Notes: generated by a model not told the origin, from the sequence alone. DNA of 64,000 bases from Paenibacillus sp. OV219 (GCF_900110075.1 NZ_FOCJ01000001.1:124001-188000), one strand, 5' to 3'; positions 8,352-17,578 are shown, counted from the stretch's first letter. Made by a program: numbers and translations.

Positions 8352-10040
8352 ATGCAGCATGTAAAGTCGATATTGACACAAGAGAAACTCATGATACGTT
8401 ACGCCTTAGTCCTTATTCTTTTGTATTCCTTGCCACTGATCGTATTAGGAGATAACGCCCATATTCGCGTACATGATAATTTGGACTCGAACATTGCTTG
8501 GTATAAAGTGCTCATTCGGAGTAATGAGCTCTTCGGATCAATGAATGCAACGATTCCTCAAGTCATCAACGGGCTGCCGCGAGGGGTCTTCGGGACGGAA
8601 TTTAGTGGAATCGTTTGGCTGCATGCCCTGTTTCCTACGATGGTCGCTTATACGCTTAGCCAGATGATAACGAGGTTATTCGCTTTTATCGGAATGCACT
8701 TGTTGTTAAAGAAGCATTTCATTAAGGGAGCGGATACAAGCCTCATTCGTGTTGGCGTGTCTTTAGCTTTCGCTTTAACACCATTCTGGCCATCGGGCAT
8801 GCTGAGTACACTCGGTCAGCCTCTAGCGTTTTGGGCGTTTTTAAATATTCGAAATCGAGAGCGATCATGGAAATCGTGGCTAGTACTTTTGTTACTGCCA
8901 TTCTATTCAAGCTTCGTTTTAGGCTTTTTCTTTTTCTTGACTGCAATGGGACTGCTTTGGCTGAAGGATGTAATCAAGAAACGAGTATGGAATCCTTTAT
9001 TCGCTTGCAGTATCGCACTTATGACGCTGATCTACCTGGCAATTGAATATCGGCTCGTGTTTGGGCTTGTCCTTTCGGAGGCACCTAACAGCAGAATGGA
9101 GTTTGTGAATTCTACCCTCGGTTTCTGGCATTCGGTATATCTTGCATTCGTGAATTTTATTTTTGGGCATGGTCATGTGCTGACGATCCACACTTTGGTT
9201 ATTCTACCTATCCTATTTATTGCGCTGCAGGTTGCAATGAAGCGACAAAATCGACAAGAGAATAGTCAATTTATTTGGCTGCTTATACTCAACTTTGTTT
9301 TATCCGTTTGGTACGCCTTCTGGTACTACAAAGGATGGGAGCCACTGAAGGAACAATTCACGCTATTGAACACGTTTAATTTTGCCCGATTTCATTTCTT
9401 GCGTCCGCTTGTCATTTACCTTGGTTTTGCACTCGGGCTCCATATTCTTTGGAAAAAGAGTGAGAATTGGCAGAAGCGTGTTCGCATTTGCATCGCTCTG
9501 CAAATTATTATTCTTTTCTTCTGCAATGATGAGATCGTATATCGCGTATACGGCGAGCCGACAGTGAAGCAGTTCTATTCGGTCGATCTGTTTCAACAAA
9601 TCAAGAATTATATCGGACAGCCGAAGCAGTCGTATCGGGTTGCCAGCATCGGTATCCACCCTGCGATCGCACAATACAATGGCTTCTACACATTAGACAC
9701 GTACAACAACTATTATCCGCTTACCTACAAGCATGAATTTCGGCAAATCATTGCTAAGGAGCTGGATAAGAGCCCAGCGCTGCGAACGTACTTCGATACA
9801 TGGGGTGGCCGTTGTTACTTATTCGTTAGTGAGTTAGGGCAGAATTACGAATTCAAGAAGAATTCAACCACACGAATCCATCATCTCGAATTGAACATGG
9901 AGGTTTTCAAGAAGATGGGGGGACGGTATATATTCTCCGCCGTGCCGATCTTGAATGCCGAAGAAGATGGACTTCGACTACTGAAGGTGTTCGATAATTC
10001 TGAATCTGCATGGAGAATATACCTTTATCAAGCAAAATGA
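8352..10040 (+). CDS. Large polytopic membrane protein, DUF6044-like, possible GT-C enzyme
   Basis: ATG 8352 has AGGA eight bases upstream; ATG 8346 is the alternative. About eleven membrane segments cover residues 15-400. The first extracellular loop contains GDNAHIRVHDNLDSN, an acidic pair in a position typical of GT-C glycosyltransferases that use lipid-phosphate sugars. The C-terminal 150 residues are soluble and extracytoplasmic. I recognise it as resembling DUF6044 proteins of Paenibacillus and Bacillus, without a proven function. Next to a GT2/GtrA pair it is a candidate for the final sugar-transfer component (compare YfhO with CsbB and GtcA in Bacillus). Confidence 0.65.
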   Translation: MQHVKSILTQEKLMIRYALVLILLYSLPLIVLGDNAHIRVHDNLDSNIAWYKVLIRSNELFGSMNATIPQVINGLPRGVFGTEFSGIVWLHALFPTMVAYTLSQMITRLFAFIGMHLLLKKHFIKGADTSLIRVGVSLAFALTPFWPSGMLSTLGQPLAFWAFLNIRNRERSWKSWLVLLLLPFYSSFVLGFFFFLTAMGLLWLKDVIKKRVWNPLFACSIALMTLIYLAIEYRLVFGLVLSEAPNSRMEFVNSTLGFWHSVYLAFVNFIFGHGHVLTIHTLVILPILFIALQVAMKRQNRQENSQFIWLLILNFVLSVWYAFWYYKGWEPLKEQFTLLNTFNFARFHFLRPLVIYLGFALGLHILWKKSENWQKRVRICIALQIIILFFCNDEIVYRVYGEPTVKQFYSVDLFQQIKNYIGQPKQSYRVASIGIHPAIAQYNGFYTLDTYNNYYPLTYKHEFRQIIAKELDKSPALRTYFDTWGGRCYLFVSELGQNYEFKKNSTTRIHHLELNMEVFKKMGGRYIFSAVPILNAEEDGLRLLKVFDNSESAWRIYLYQAK

Positions 10041-10148
10041 TCACTTACATGTATTAGTTAATAAATTTTTAATGATTATCCGTTAACATCGTGCGTGGGC
10101 AAATGATTACCCTAGCATGGTGTTGCATTCAGGGAGGAAGTGCACCGC

Positions 10149-11114
10149 TTGGATAAACCGACTCTAGCTATCGTAGTTCCATGTTATAACGAGAATGATG
10201 TCCTGAATGAAACGGCGAAGCAGCTCAAGAATGTACTTATTGGACTTATAGACGAAGCTCTTGTCACGGCGAATAGTAAGATTGTGTTTGTTGATGATGG
10301 AAGTAAAGATGGTACCTGGAGCTTAATCGAACAGGAAAGAGCAGCTAGCTCATCTATTTCAGGCGTGAAATTATCCCGGAACTTTGGTCATCAAGGAGCT
10401 CTTCTAGCAGGTATCCATTCAGCTAAGGCTTGGACGGACTGTATAATCACAATCGATGCGGATCTTCAGGATGATATTCTTGTCATTCGCGAGTTTGTTT
10501 TACGTTATCTGAATGGTGCGGAAATTGTATACGGAGTACGAAGAAGCAGAGAAACGGACTCTATATTCAAAAGAGCAACTGCCCAAGCGTACTACAAATT
10601 CATGCGTAAGCTCGGAATTGATTTAATCTATAACCACGCTGATTTCCGATTGATGAGTAAACGAGCCGTAACCGAGCTTGAAGGCTTTGAGGAACGCAAT
10701 ATGTTTCTTCGCGGCATTGTTCCGATGTTGGGGCTTAAGAACGACGTCGTCTATTATGATCGCAAGGAACGGTTTGCAGGAGAGACGAAGTATCCGCTGA
10801 AGAAAATGATTGCATTTGCTTTCAATGGGCTGACTTCTTTCAGTGTAGTACCGATTCGTCTAGTCTCGATTATCGGCTTTCTGTCCTTTTGTTTGAGTGG
10901 TTTGGCTGGTGTGTATGCCGTTATTCAAAAGCTGCTTGGACATACGGAATCAGGCTGGACGTCCATCATCATTTCGGTATGGATTATTGGCGGCTTGATG
11001 TTGATGAGTATGGGTCTAATTGGCGAGTACATCGGTAAAATCTATTGGGAAACAAAACGCCGGCCGGCCTATATCATCGAGTCGGAGCTTACTCACGATG
11101 TCCATCATTCGTAA
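10149..11114 (+). CDS. GT2 family glycosyltransferase with two C-terminal membrane helices (GtrB/CsbB type)
   Basis: TTG 10149 is preferred: GGGAGGA lies ten bases upstream and the product opens MDKPTLAIVVPCYNE; GTG 10140 is too close to that site. The GT-A catalytic parts are clear: VFVDDGSKDGTW near 45-56, DADLQDD near 100-106, and a QAYYKFMRKLG / HADFRLMS segment near 150-175. Two membrane segments lie at about 235-260 and 270-295. Relatives charge undecaprenyl phosphate with a sugar on the cytoplasmic side. It overlaps the GtrA gene by 17 nt, so both are probably made together. Confidence 0.9.
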   Translation: MDKPTLAIVVPCYNENDVLNETAKQLKNVLIGLIDEALVTANSKIVFVDDGSKDGTWSLIEQERAASSSISGVKLSRNFGHQGALLAGIHSAKAWTDCIITIDADLQDDILVIREFVLRYLNGAEIVYGVRRSRETDSIFKRATAQAYYKFMRKLGIDLIYNHADFRLMSKRAVTELEGFEERNMFLRGIVPMLGLKNDVVYYDRKERFAGETKYPLKKMIAFAFNGLTSFSVVPIRLVSIIGFLSFCLSGLAGVYAVIQKLLGHTESGWTSIIISVWIIGGLMLMSMGLIGEYIGKIYWETKRRPAYIIESELTHDVHHS

Positions 11115-11547
11115 GGCAATCAATGAGAAGCCATTCATCCGTTTCCTTCTAGTTGGCGGATTGAATACACTTGTCGGGCTAAGTATCACATATGTACTGC
11201 TGCATATATGCAACTTTTCCTATTGGGGTGCGACAATAACCGGAAATTCGACAGGTGCGATTTTCAGCTATGTAATGAACAGAACGTTTACTTTTAAGAG
11301 TAGAGCGTCAATGCCGCGATCGATCTTGCGGTTTGCTTTTGTCATTCTATGTTGTTACTTCCTTTCGTTTTATCTGGGACTTCTTCTTGCAAATAGGATG
11401 GAAGCTATTTGGAGTAATCACATCGGAACGATTGTCAAAGATGCAGCTGTCGTTATCAGCACCGGTATATACACGATCACGAATTACTTCGGGCAAAAGC
11501 TTATTGTGTTTCGGGAAACGGAGAACCAATATGATGCTGAAGCTTAA
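11098..11547 (+). CDS. GtrA family flippase-like membrane protein
   Basis: A 149-residue protein with four membrane segments and the family pattern FIRFLLVGGLNTLVG near 12-26 and SYVMNRTFTFKS near 57-68. GtrA/GtcA proteins are thought to flip undecaprenyl-phosphate-linked sugars to the outside. I chose ATG 11098, with GGAG ten bases upstream, inside the end of the GT2 gene; a longer frame from 11020 would duplicate GT2 coding. It overlaps the next gene by 17 nt as well, so GT2, GtrA and the polytopic protein form a tightly packed unit. Confidence 0.9.
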   Translation: MSIIRKAINEKPFIRFLLVGGLNTLVGLSITYVLLHICNFSYWGATITGNSTGAIFSYVMNRTFTFKSRASMPRSILRFAFVILCCYFLSFYLGLLLANRMEAIWSNHIGTIVKDAAVVISTGIYTITNYFGQKLIVFRETENQYDAEA

Positions 11548-12985
11548 AAAATCACTTCCTATTCTATACCTGCTCTTGCCTGTATTCGTTATTGTCATGA
11601 TGTTCCCATCCAATGCCTACAACGATCCGGATACGTTCTGGCACATTGAACTTGGCAATTACATGCTTGAGCACCACACGGTATTGCATCATGCCATTCA
11701 TACGTTCTATAATGATAAGCTACCGTATGTGCCACATGAGTTTGGGTTCCAACTCATCGTCGCCAGCCTATATGATATATTGGGGTGGCCCGGTACGTAC
11801 TTGCTCACTGCAATCTGCTTATTCATCCTAATAATCGGTTTATATAGACTAACTAGCATATCCCGCAAAGAATTAGGACTTGGTGAGCATCACTTTCTGC
11901 TGTTCCTGATCGTATTGCTCGTTGCGGTTTGCGTCTATTATTATTATTTCACTTCACGGCCACAGATGATTTCGTCGTTCCTCATCGTCTGGTTCTTTGT
12001 CTACTTGAGGGAATTTAATCTCCGGCAGACGAAGGGATATGCGATTGCGCTAATTGCGATTTCAATTGGCATTGCGAATATACACGCTGGAGTCTGGCCT
12101 GTAATTGCAGTATTCACTGTGATGGCATTGCTGGAAGCCTTATTTGAACGCAGTCTCTCACGTGGGAAGTTAGTAACTTTCCTATTAATTATCGTGATGG
12201 GATTCGTCAACGTAGGCGGGTACAAAAGCATATTTTATATTTTCACTGTGACGAAAAATCACTTTAATCTGATGATCAACGAATGGCAGCCGATTAATTT
12301 CGCCAGTCCGACGGAGCCGAGAACTATTCTGCTTCTTGTTTTCGCGATGCTGCTGCCTTTCTGTATTCACCGTAAACCATTTAGATTCATGCTGATGCTC
12401 GGTATTATCTTCCTTGGCGTGTCGTCTTATAAACAAAATCTGTTTATGTGGCTTTTCTTCCCTTATTTTGCCGGTACGGTAGTAGATCTCATACCTTATA
12501 ATCGACTGGTTAATATTCCTTATAAAAGGTATGTGTTTATGCTGGGCATAACAGTAGGACTTTCCGCAAACATCTTCTATGTGTTCATCTCACCACCAAC
12601 GATTGACTCCAAAAAGTATCCCGTAGATGAGATGGATTATGTCCTTGCTCATACACCAGGTGGTGTGCGTCCGAAAGTGCTAGCCCCTTATGGTAGTTCG
12701 GGGTATGTCATGTCACATGGGGCAGATGTGCTGTGTGATGGAAGGCAGGATCCTTTTGTGACAGATGAGACAAAGGGCGTATTTAATTACACAGCATTCG
12801 AGCGGTCAATGAAGGGCTTCTCCGAGATATTGCCTGATATCGTTGCATATGATAAGCCGGATTACGTTCTTGTAAGAAACAATAGCTCGAGCCGAATGTA
12901 TCAAGGCTGGGTCTCGGCTTTCGGCACTCCAGTATTCAAAGGCCGATATGGAAGCGTCTTTAAAATCGATTCGGTGAAGATGTGA
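11531..12985 (+). CDS. Polytopic membrane protein, possible GT-C glycosyltransferase
   Basis: ATG 11531 follows GGAG and overlaps GtrA by 17 nt; the open frame extends further upstream but only through other genes. The 484-residue product has about ten membrane segments and a first outer loop NAYNDPDTFWHIELG. An acidic-plus-histidine motif in loop 1 is typical of GT-C and oligosaccharyltransferase-like proteins. The last 110 residues are extracytoplasmic (GSSGYVMSHGADVLCDGRQDPF). I do not recognise a named family with confidence. Its place in the GT2-GtrA unit suggests it transfers the flipped sugar to a wall polymer or protein. Confidence 0.65.
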   Translation: MMLKLKKSLPILYLLLPVFVIVMMFPSNAYNDPDTFWHIELGNYMLEHHTVLHHAIHTFYNDKLPYVPHEFGFQLIVASLYDILGWPGTYLLTAICLFILIIGLYRLTSISRKELGLGEHHFLLFLIVLLVAVCVYYYYFTSRPQMISSFLIVWFFVYLREFNLRQTKGYAIALIAISIGIANIHAGVWPVIAVFTVMALLEALFERSLSRGKLVTFLLIIVMGFVNVGGYKSIFYIFTVTKNHFNLMINEWQPINFASPTEPRTILLLVFAMLLPFCIHRKPFRFMLMLGIIFLGVSSYKQNLFMWLFFPYFAGTVVDLIPYNRLVNIPYKRYVFMLGITVGLSANIFYVFISPPTIDSKKYPVDEMDYVLAHTPGGVRPKVLAPYGSSGYVMSHGADVLCDGRQDPFVTDETKGVFNYTAFERSMKGFSEILPDIVAYDKPDYVLVRNNSSSRMYQGWVSAFGTPVFKGRYGSVFKIDSVKM

Positions 12986-13016
12986 TTAAACATAGTGGTG
13001 ACAAATTCAATTTTTA

Positions 13017-13053
13017 TTGCCCCATCATACGTTTTTAGTGATAATGATTATTA
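13017..13053 (+). promoter_or_regulatory. Promoter with overlapping Fur-like box
   Basis: TTGCCC at 13017 and GATAAT at 13040 are 17 bases apart. The stretch TGATAATGATTATTA at 13039-13053 matches the 7-1-7 Fur box TGATAATNATTATCA at all but one base and covers the -10 element. No protein-coding gene follows on this strand. Confidence 0.45.
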
Positions 13054-13147
13054 TTATTAATTAAAGCAAGTAGACCTTGTGCAAAGGTCAACTTCGCAGA
13101 AATAACCCCAGTCAAGTGTGATAGCATTTGATTAGGGGTTATTTTTG
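13052..13147 (+). ncRNA. Candidate Fur-controlled small RNA of about 95 nt
   Basis: Starting some seven bases after the -10, the transcript would contain a hairpin GACCTT-gtgca-AAGGTC near 13072-13088, a C-rich single-stranded piece, and a strong terminator at 13100-13147. Size, Fur control and the isolated position between convergent genes recall FsrA of Bacillus subtilis, an iron-sparing small RNA. No sequence similarity to FsrA was established. The same DNA could simply be a terminator with a chance AT-rich box. Confidence 0.35.
13100..13147. terminator. Bidirectional terminator
   Basis: Arms AATAACCCC (13101-13109) and GGGGTTATT (13135-13143), with further partial pairing inside and a T-run on the right and A-rich sequence on the left. 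It can end transcripts arriving from both sides, including the candidate small RNA. Confidence 0.75.
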
Positions 13148-13150
13148 TGA

Positions 13151-13822
13151 TTAATCAAGGACGTGAATGGTTTTGATATGATCAGTACTTATATAGACTG
13201 TAGTTCCATTTAAATTTGTAATGTGAACAACATTTTCATCCATTTGAACGATTTTACCAACGTTGAATACTGGGGCCCCCTGATTAAAAATGGCGACTTT
13301 TCCAGTAGATTTGGACAAGCGGTCTATAAATTTAACGTGTTCGGCTTCAGCCGATTTTAACTTTGGTAATTTCTTCATTTCAGGTAACGGAGTCGAGGGT
13401 GAAGAGGAAGATGCGATAACGAGACCTTTGATATGTTTGGTTGGAATATAAAGATCACCTAGAACAATGGATTGAAAATGGATGTAATCATCAAAAATAT
13501 GAAGGATGTATCCATGGATTCCAATTCCGCCGAATACCATGACTTGCAGCATCTTGCCACGCGCATTCATGAATATTTCTTTAGTTGAAATGACTTTGGT
13601 ATTATCAAAGAATGGGCTTTGCGGAGGGGTGTTAATCTGCTCCTCCTCATTCCATTGGCATATTCGAACCTCTTGAATGTGTTCATCAAGCAAATAGAAA
13701 AATTCCATATTCGTGTAAATTACGATAAAATCTGTCCCTACATCATATAACTTACCTTTAATTGTGTTTCCGGCAAGTTTGATTTCTACGAGTTTGTCCT
13801 TCAAGTGCTCGTAAGATTTCAT
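13151..13822 (-). CDS. Three-repeat DUF2642-like (Sm-fold-like) protein
   Basis: The product contains three copies of a unit of about 50 residues ending in the pattern Y-IxxxHIK-I: VEIKLAGNTIKGKLYDVGTD...LLDEHIQEVRI, GKMLQVMVFGG...YIPTKHIKGLVI and GKVAIFNQG...YISTDHIKTIHVL. The hydrophobic spacing and the YIPxxHI ending resemble DUF2642 proteins of spore-forming Bacillales. I prefer ATG 13822 because AAGGAG lies ten bases upstream. GTG 13900 would add 26 charged residues and has no ribosome site but lies just after a TATAAT. No signal peptide is seen. Function unknown; a spore-associated role is only a family-based guess. Confidence 0.6.
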   Translation of the reverse strand: MKSYEHLKDKLVEIKLAGNTIKGKLYDVGTDFIVIYTNMEFFYLLDEHIQEVRICQWNEEEQINTPPQSPFFDNTKVISTKEIFMNARGKMLQVMVFGGIGIHGYILHIFDDYIHFQSIVLGDLYIPTKHIKGLVIASSSSPSTPLPEMKKLPKLKSAEAEHVKFIDRLSKSTGKVAIFNQGAPVFNVGKIVQMDENVVHITNLNGTTVYISTDHIKTIHVLD

Positions 13823-13957
13823 ATCATTTAGGCTCCTTCGCAACTTCTTGATTCTAGCTTTCTCTTTGTCAGGGGTCTTGGCTATATTATATTCCTTCAC
13901 TAATTGAAGGGTACTGAACGATTATAAAGGAGAAATATTTAATAACTTCACCAAGCC

Positions 13958-13980
13958 CTTATGTTTTAAACTTATGTTTT
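13958..13980 (+). promoter_or_regulatory. Direct repeat upstream of response regulator gene
   Basis: CTTATGTTTT occurs at 13958-13967 and again at 13971-13980, a 13-bp period, about 75 bases before the response-regulator start. Direct repeats are the usual form of OmpR-family sites, so autoregulation is possible. Confidence 0.3.
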
Positions 13981-14053
13981 TTTTCATGTTTATTTCAGAA
14001 TTGATTGGTACATTTTTTATCTATGATGTCTTTTGCAAGGGGGATAGTTAATT

Positions 14054-14737
14054 ATGCGAATATTACTTGCTGAGGACGATGAGACGCTAGGTGAGCTAAC
14101 CGAGCATCAGTTGAAACGGCAATATCATGTTGTCGATTGGATGAAAGATGGCCACCAGGCGAAGGAAGCAATATCTACTGGTCGCTATGACGTATATGTA
14201 CTAGATTGGATGTTGCCTGAGTTGACCGGTTTAGAACTTGTAAGGGAGATCCGCAGGAAGGAAGATCATACTCCGATTCTGCTATTGACGGCTCGAGATG
14301 CAGTTCAAGACCGAGTGGAGGGGTTACGCGCAGGGGCAGATGACTACATGATTAAGCCTTTTGCATTTGAGGAACTGGAAGCAAGGTTATTCGCCTTGTT
14401 CAGGCGGCAGGATCGGGGGTACCATTCATCGGATACACTCAGCTTAGGAGATATAACGGCAAACATGAGCCGATTCGAAGTAACCCGTAGAGGAACGGCA
14501 ATTATATTGACAAGGCGCGAATTTCAATTGCTCGTCTGTTTGATGCGCCATGCTGGACAAGTCCTTTCACGAGAGCAACTGCTTGATCAAGTATGGGGGC
14601 TTGCGTCGGATGTGACGCTTAACGTCGTCGACGCTACAATAAGATTACTTCGCAAAAAAATGGACGGACCTTATGAAACAAAATGCATCCAAAGCGTTTA
14701 TGGCGCTGGATACCGGTTTATGATAGGTGGGGAATGA
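14054..14737 (+). CDS. OmpR/PhoB-family response regulator
   Basis: A 227-residue two-domain regulator. The receiver has acidic residues near 8-10 (AEDDE), the phosphoacceptor aspartate in VLDWMLPE near residue 52, and the lysine in MIKPF near 102. The C-terminal winged helix contains TRREFQLLVCLM and the transactivation loop, ending GAGYRF. AGGGGG precedes the ATG. Its stop overlaps the kinase start by 4 nt, and a secreted repeat protein follows, so that protein may be one target. Confidence 0.92.
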   Translation: MRILLAEDDETLGELTEHQLKRQYHVVDWMKDGHQAKEAISTGRYDVYVLDWMLPELTGLELVREIRRKEDHTPILLLTARDAVQDRVEGLRAGADDYMIKPFAFEELEARLFALFRRQDRGYHSSDTLSLGDITANMSRFEVTRRGTAIILTRREFQLLVCLMRHAGQVLSREQLLDQVWGLASDVTLNVVDATIRLLRKKMDGPYETKCIQSVYGAGYRFMIGGE

Positions 14738-16101
14738 GATCCATGTTTAAACGGACACGAACTCGGCTAACGCGAGAGTTCTCACTTACTATTGGTATTA
14801 TTCTGATGATCTCCGCCATTTTTTCTTTATGGATGGTACAGCAAATGTTGACAACGACAGAAGACAATCAACTTAAATCTTTAAGCAATCAGTATGAGGC
14901 TGAGCTTCAGAAGCTAATCGAGTCTCCAAAAGGAAATGCGTTGTTCGATCCTTCGGTGGAAAGGGAGAAAGTAAACTCGTTTTACGAACCAGGAGGCTTA
15001 CAGCTTAACCAAATGGCATGGTTGCTCGATCCGAACGGTGAAATGATATTTCAATCCTCACCATCTAACAAGAACTCGTCTGGGGTGAACTTTCCACTAA
15101 CGGCGCTCCTACCTAGCCTCCACGCGGAACCAGATAATGTTTACCGAAATGTAAGCGCTAATGGAAGAACCTTTCGTATCGGTGGAACTATACTTTCAAA
15201 TAGTAAAATCAACGACTATAGAATAATTGTTGCACAGGAAGTCACCAGTGATACCGATCTTTTAAGTCAGCTACGATGGGCGTTTGCAGGGTTCGCCTTG
15301 CTTATGTTAGCCGCCGGAGGGGCTGCCGGTTATATATTGGCGGGGCGCGCGATGGGACCGATATCACAAGCGTTCCATCGACAGGAACAATTCACTTCCG
15401 ATGCGTCGCATGAACTTCGGACACCGCTTAGTATTTTGAAATCTGCCTACGAGGTACTAGACGAGGAGAGCGACAAACTGCCTGATTTCCATCGTAATGT
15501 ATTTATGAAGACTGGGCGGGAAATCCATCATATGAGCCGGTTAGTCGATAATTTGCTTGTGCTTGCGCGAAGTGATAGCGGACGGATTGAGTTGGTCTTA
15601 TCACGATTTTCTCTGCGTCATACAATCCTCCAAGTAATGGAACAATTAGAGCCCATTGCGACTTCAAAGCATGTGAAGTTGATATGGGAGAATCGCCAAA
15701 GTGGATCAGGAGTGGACGATGCAATGATTCAAGCGGATGAGGTGCGCATCCGTCAGCTTATCTTAATTGTGATCGAGAATGCGATTCAGTACAACAGGGA
15801 AGGCGGCAGTGTTATCGTCTCCTTGGAAACGAATCCTCAGAAAGTATCCTTTATTGTCAGAGATACGGGTATTGGTATTGAGAATGAGCACCTGCCTCGT
15901 ATTTTCGAACGATTTTATCGAATGGATAAAGCCCGGACACGCCGGTCGGAAGGAACTGGCCTCGGCCTTGCGATTGCGAAACAAATTGTTGACGCACATC
16001 GGGCAAAAATAGAAGTGTGGAGTACACCTCAGGTCGGTACGACGTTTCGTGTATCACTTCCGAGTATTTCAGATTCTTTTCAGAATGTTTCTTTATCTTA
16101 A
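14734..16101 (+). CDS. Membrane sensor histidine kinase
   Basis: A 455-residue kinase with two membrane segments near 13-35 and 180-205 enclosing a sensor domain of about 145 residues. It has the H-box DASHELRTPLS near 228-238 and an ATPase domain with N-box IENAIQYN, G1 DTGIGIE, F-box IFERFYR and G2 GTGLGLAI. The start ATG 14734 overlaps the regulator stop (ATGA); ATG 14743 is also possible. A short linker after TM2 (GRAMGPISQAF) stands in for a full HAMP domain. The signal is unknown. Confidence 0.92.
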   Translation: MRSMFKRTRTRLTREFSLTIGIILMISAIFSLWMVQQMLTTTEDNQLKSLSNQYEAELQKLIESPKGNALFDPSVEREKVNSFYEPGGLQLNQMAWLLDPNGEMIFQSSPSNKNSSGVNFPLTALLPSLHAEPDNVYRNVSANGRTFRIGGTILSNSKINDYRIIVAQEVTSDTDLLSQLRWAFAGFALLMLAAGGAAGYILAGRAMGPISQAFHRQEQFTSDASHELRTPLSILKSAYEVLDEESDKLPDFHRNVFMKTGREIHHMSRLVDNLLVLARSDSGRIELVLSRFSLRHTILQVMEQLEPIATSKHVKLIWENRQSGSGVDDAMIQADEVRIRQLILIVIENAIQYNREGGSVIVSLETNPQKVSFIVRDTGIGIENEHLPRIFERFYRMDKARTRRSEGTGLGLAIAKQIVDAHRAKIEVWSTPQVGTTFRVSLPSISDSFQNVSLS

Positions 16102-16159
16102 ACCATGTAGCCTCCTGATTATATGGATGGCAAATTCAAGAAGAAGAAGGGATAATACA

Positions 16160-17578
16160 ATGAAGAAAAATTGGAAGCTCGCTGGCGCAGCGCTGCTAAT
16201 CGCGATCGCAGTGCCGGTAACCGCTTATGCGGCAGACAACCTAAATGGAAAATCACAGGATGACAAGAAGGCAAGCTATGCAGATGCTCAGAAGACAAAG
16301 CCAGCTGGTAAGGAAGGAGAGAAACCAAGTCCAGGAAAAGACGATAAGTTAAAATTAGATTTGGAAACAATCGCTAAATCTAAGCTCGGCCTGAATCAAG
16401 AAGCTTTCGAACATGCTAAGAAAGCAGGTAAATCGCTTGCAGATATCGCGAAAGAAAAAGGTAAAGCGCTTCAGCCGCTGATTGATGAGCTAACGAAGGA
16501 GATTAGTGATGCGATATTAGCGCATCTCGATCCTAAGGATCTTACAGCTCAGGAGAAGGAGAATGTGAATGTGAAGAAGAAGGCATCAATGGAAGCAGAA
16601 CGCATCTTCACAGAACCGCTTAACAAGGAGAGTACTAAGCAAGAAGGTAGCGACTGGAATCTAGCAGCAGCACTAAAATTAATCGGAATCGACAAGGCTG
16701 CATTCGCTGAAAAGGTTCATGCGGGTAAATCATTCGTCGATATTGCGAAGGATCACGGTGTAACGCGTCAGCAGTTAATCGATGCGCTATTGTCCGAAGT
16801 AAACGCCAAAATCGATGAAGGTAAGACAAACGGTGATATTACTCAAGAACAAGCAAATGAGAAGAAGCAGGCAGTACTTAAAGAAGTTGAAGATTTCGTC
16901 GACCATACACAGACGCTATTTAAGAAGAAAGAGAGCTTTGCAGCTGCACAGGGCAAGGATGGTAAACGAAACCCGGACGAAGGAATTAGAATTGATTTTC
17001 AACAAATCGCTACTTCTAAGCTTGGTCTAGATAAAGAAGCTTTCCAGAAGGCACTTGAAGCGGGTAAGTCGCTAGCTGACATTGCGAAAGAGAAGGGCAT
17101 TGCGCTCCAGCCGTTGGTTGATGGGTTAACAAAGGAAATTAGTGATGAAATTCTGGCGAAGAATTCAAAGGATCTTACAGCTGATGAAAAGGAGAACGTG
17201 AAGAAAAAAGCCGCGATGGAAGCAGAGCGTATCTTCACAACTCCTCTTAATAAAGAGCAAGAAGAAAAAGAGCAGGGCATTGGTGAATTTAACTTGCAAG
17301 CTGCTTTAAAACTGCTCGGCATAGACAAAGCAACTTTCGCTGATCAGGTCCAAGGAGGCAAATCGTTTGCCGATATCGCTAAGGATCATGGTGTCTCACG
17401 TCAAAAGCTAATCGAAGCGCTTATGTCCGATTTCACTGCGAAAATCGATGCAGTTAAAGCAGAAGGCGATATTACACAAGAGCAAGCAGATCAGAAGAAG
17501 CAAGCAGTACAGAAGGAAGTTGAAGATTTCGTCGATCATACACAGACGATGTTTAAAATAAAAGAAGAGAAGAAATAG
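16160..17578 (+). CDS. Secreted helical protein with ABAB internal repeats
   Basis: A clear signal peptide (KKNWKLAGAALLIAIAVPVTAYA) begins at ATG 16160. The mature part is rich in K, E, D and A. It contains two alternating unit types. Type A (SKLGL..EAF...AGKSLADIAKEKG) begins near residues 64 and 276. Type B (ALKLIGIDKAAF...GKSFVDIAKDHGV) begins near 166 and 377. Each A and B carries an xxIAKxxG turn typical of small helical repeats in Paenibacillus secreted proteins. It lies 58 bp after the kinase gene and ends at a strong terminator, so it is probably cotranscribed. Function unknown. Confidence 0.75.
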   Translation: MKKNWKLAGAALLIAIAVPVTAYAADNLNGKSQDDKKASYADAQKTKPAGKEGEKPSPGKDDKLKLDLETIAKSKLGLNQEAFEHAKKAGKSLADIAKEKGKALQPLIDELTKEISDAILAHLDPKDLTAQEKENVNVKKKASMEAERIFTEPLNKESTKQEGSDWNLAAALKLIGIDKAAFAEKVHAGKSFVDIAKDHGVTRQQLIDALLSEVNAKIDEGKTNGDITQEQANEKKQAVLKEVEDFVDHTQTLFKKKESFAAAQGKDGKRNPDEGIRIDFQQIATSKLGLDKEAFQKALEAGKSLADIAKEKGIALQPLVDGLTKEISDEILAKNSKDLTADEKENVKKKAAMEAERIFTTPLNKEQEEKEQGIGEFNLQAALKLLGIDKATFADQVQGGKSFADIAKDHGVSRQKLIEALMSDFTAKIDAVKAEGDITQEQADQKKQAVQKEVEDFVDHTQTMFKIKEEKK

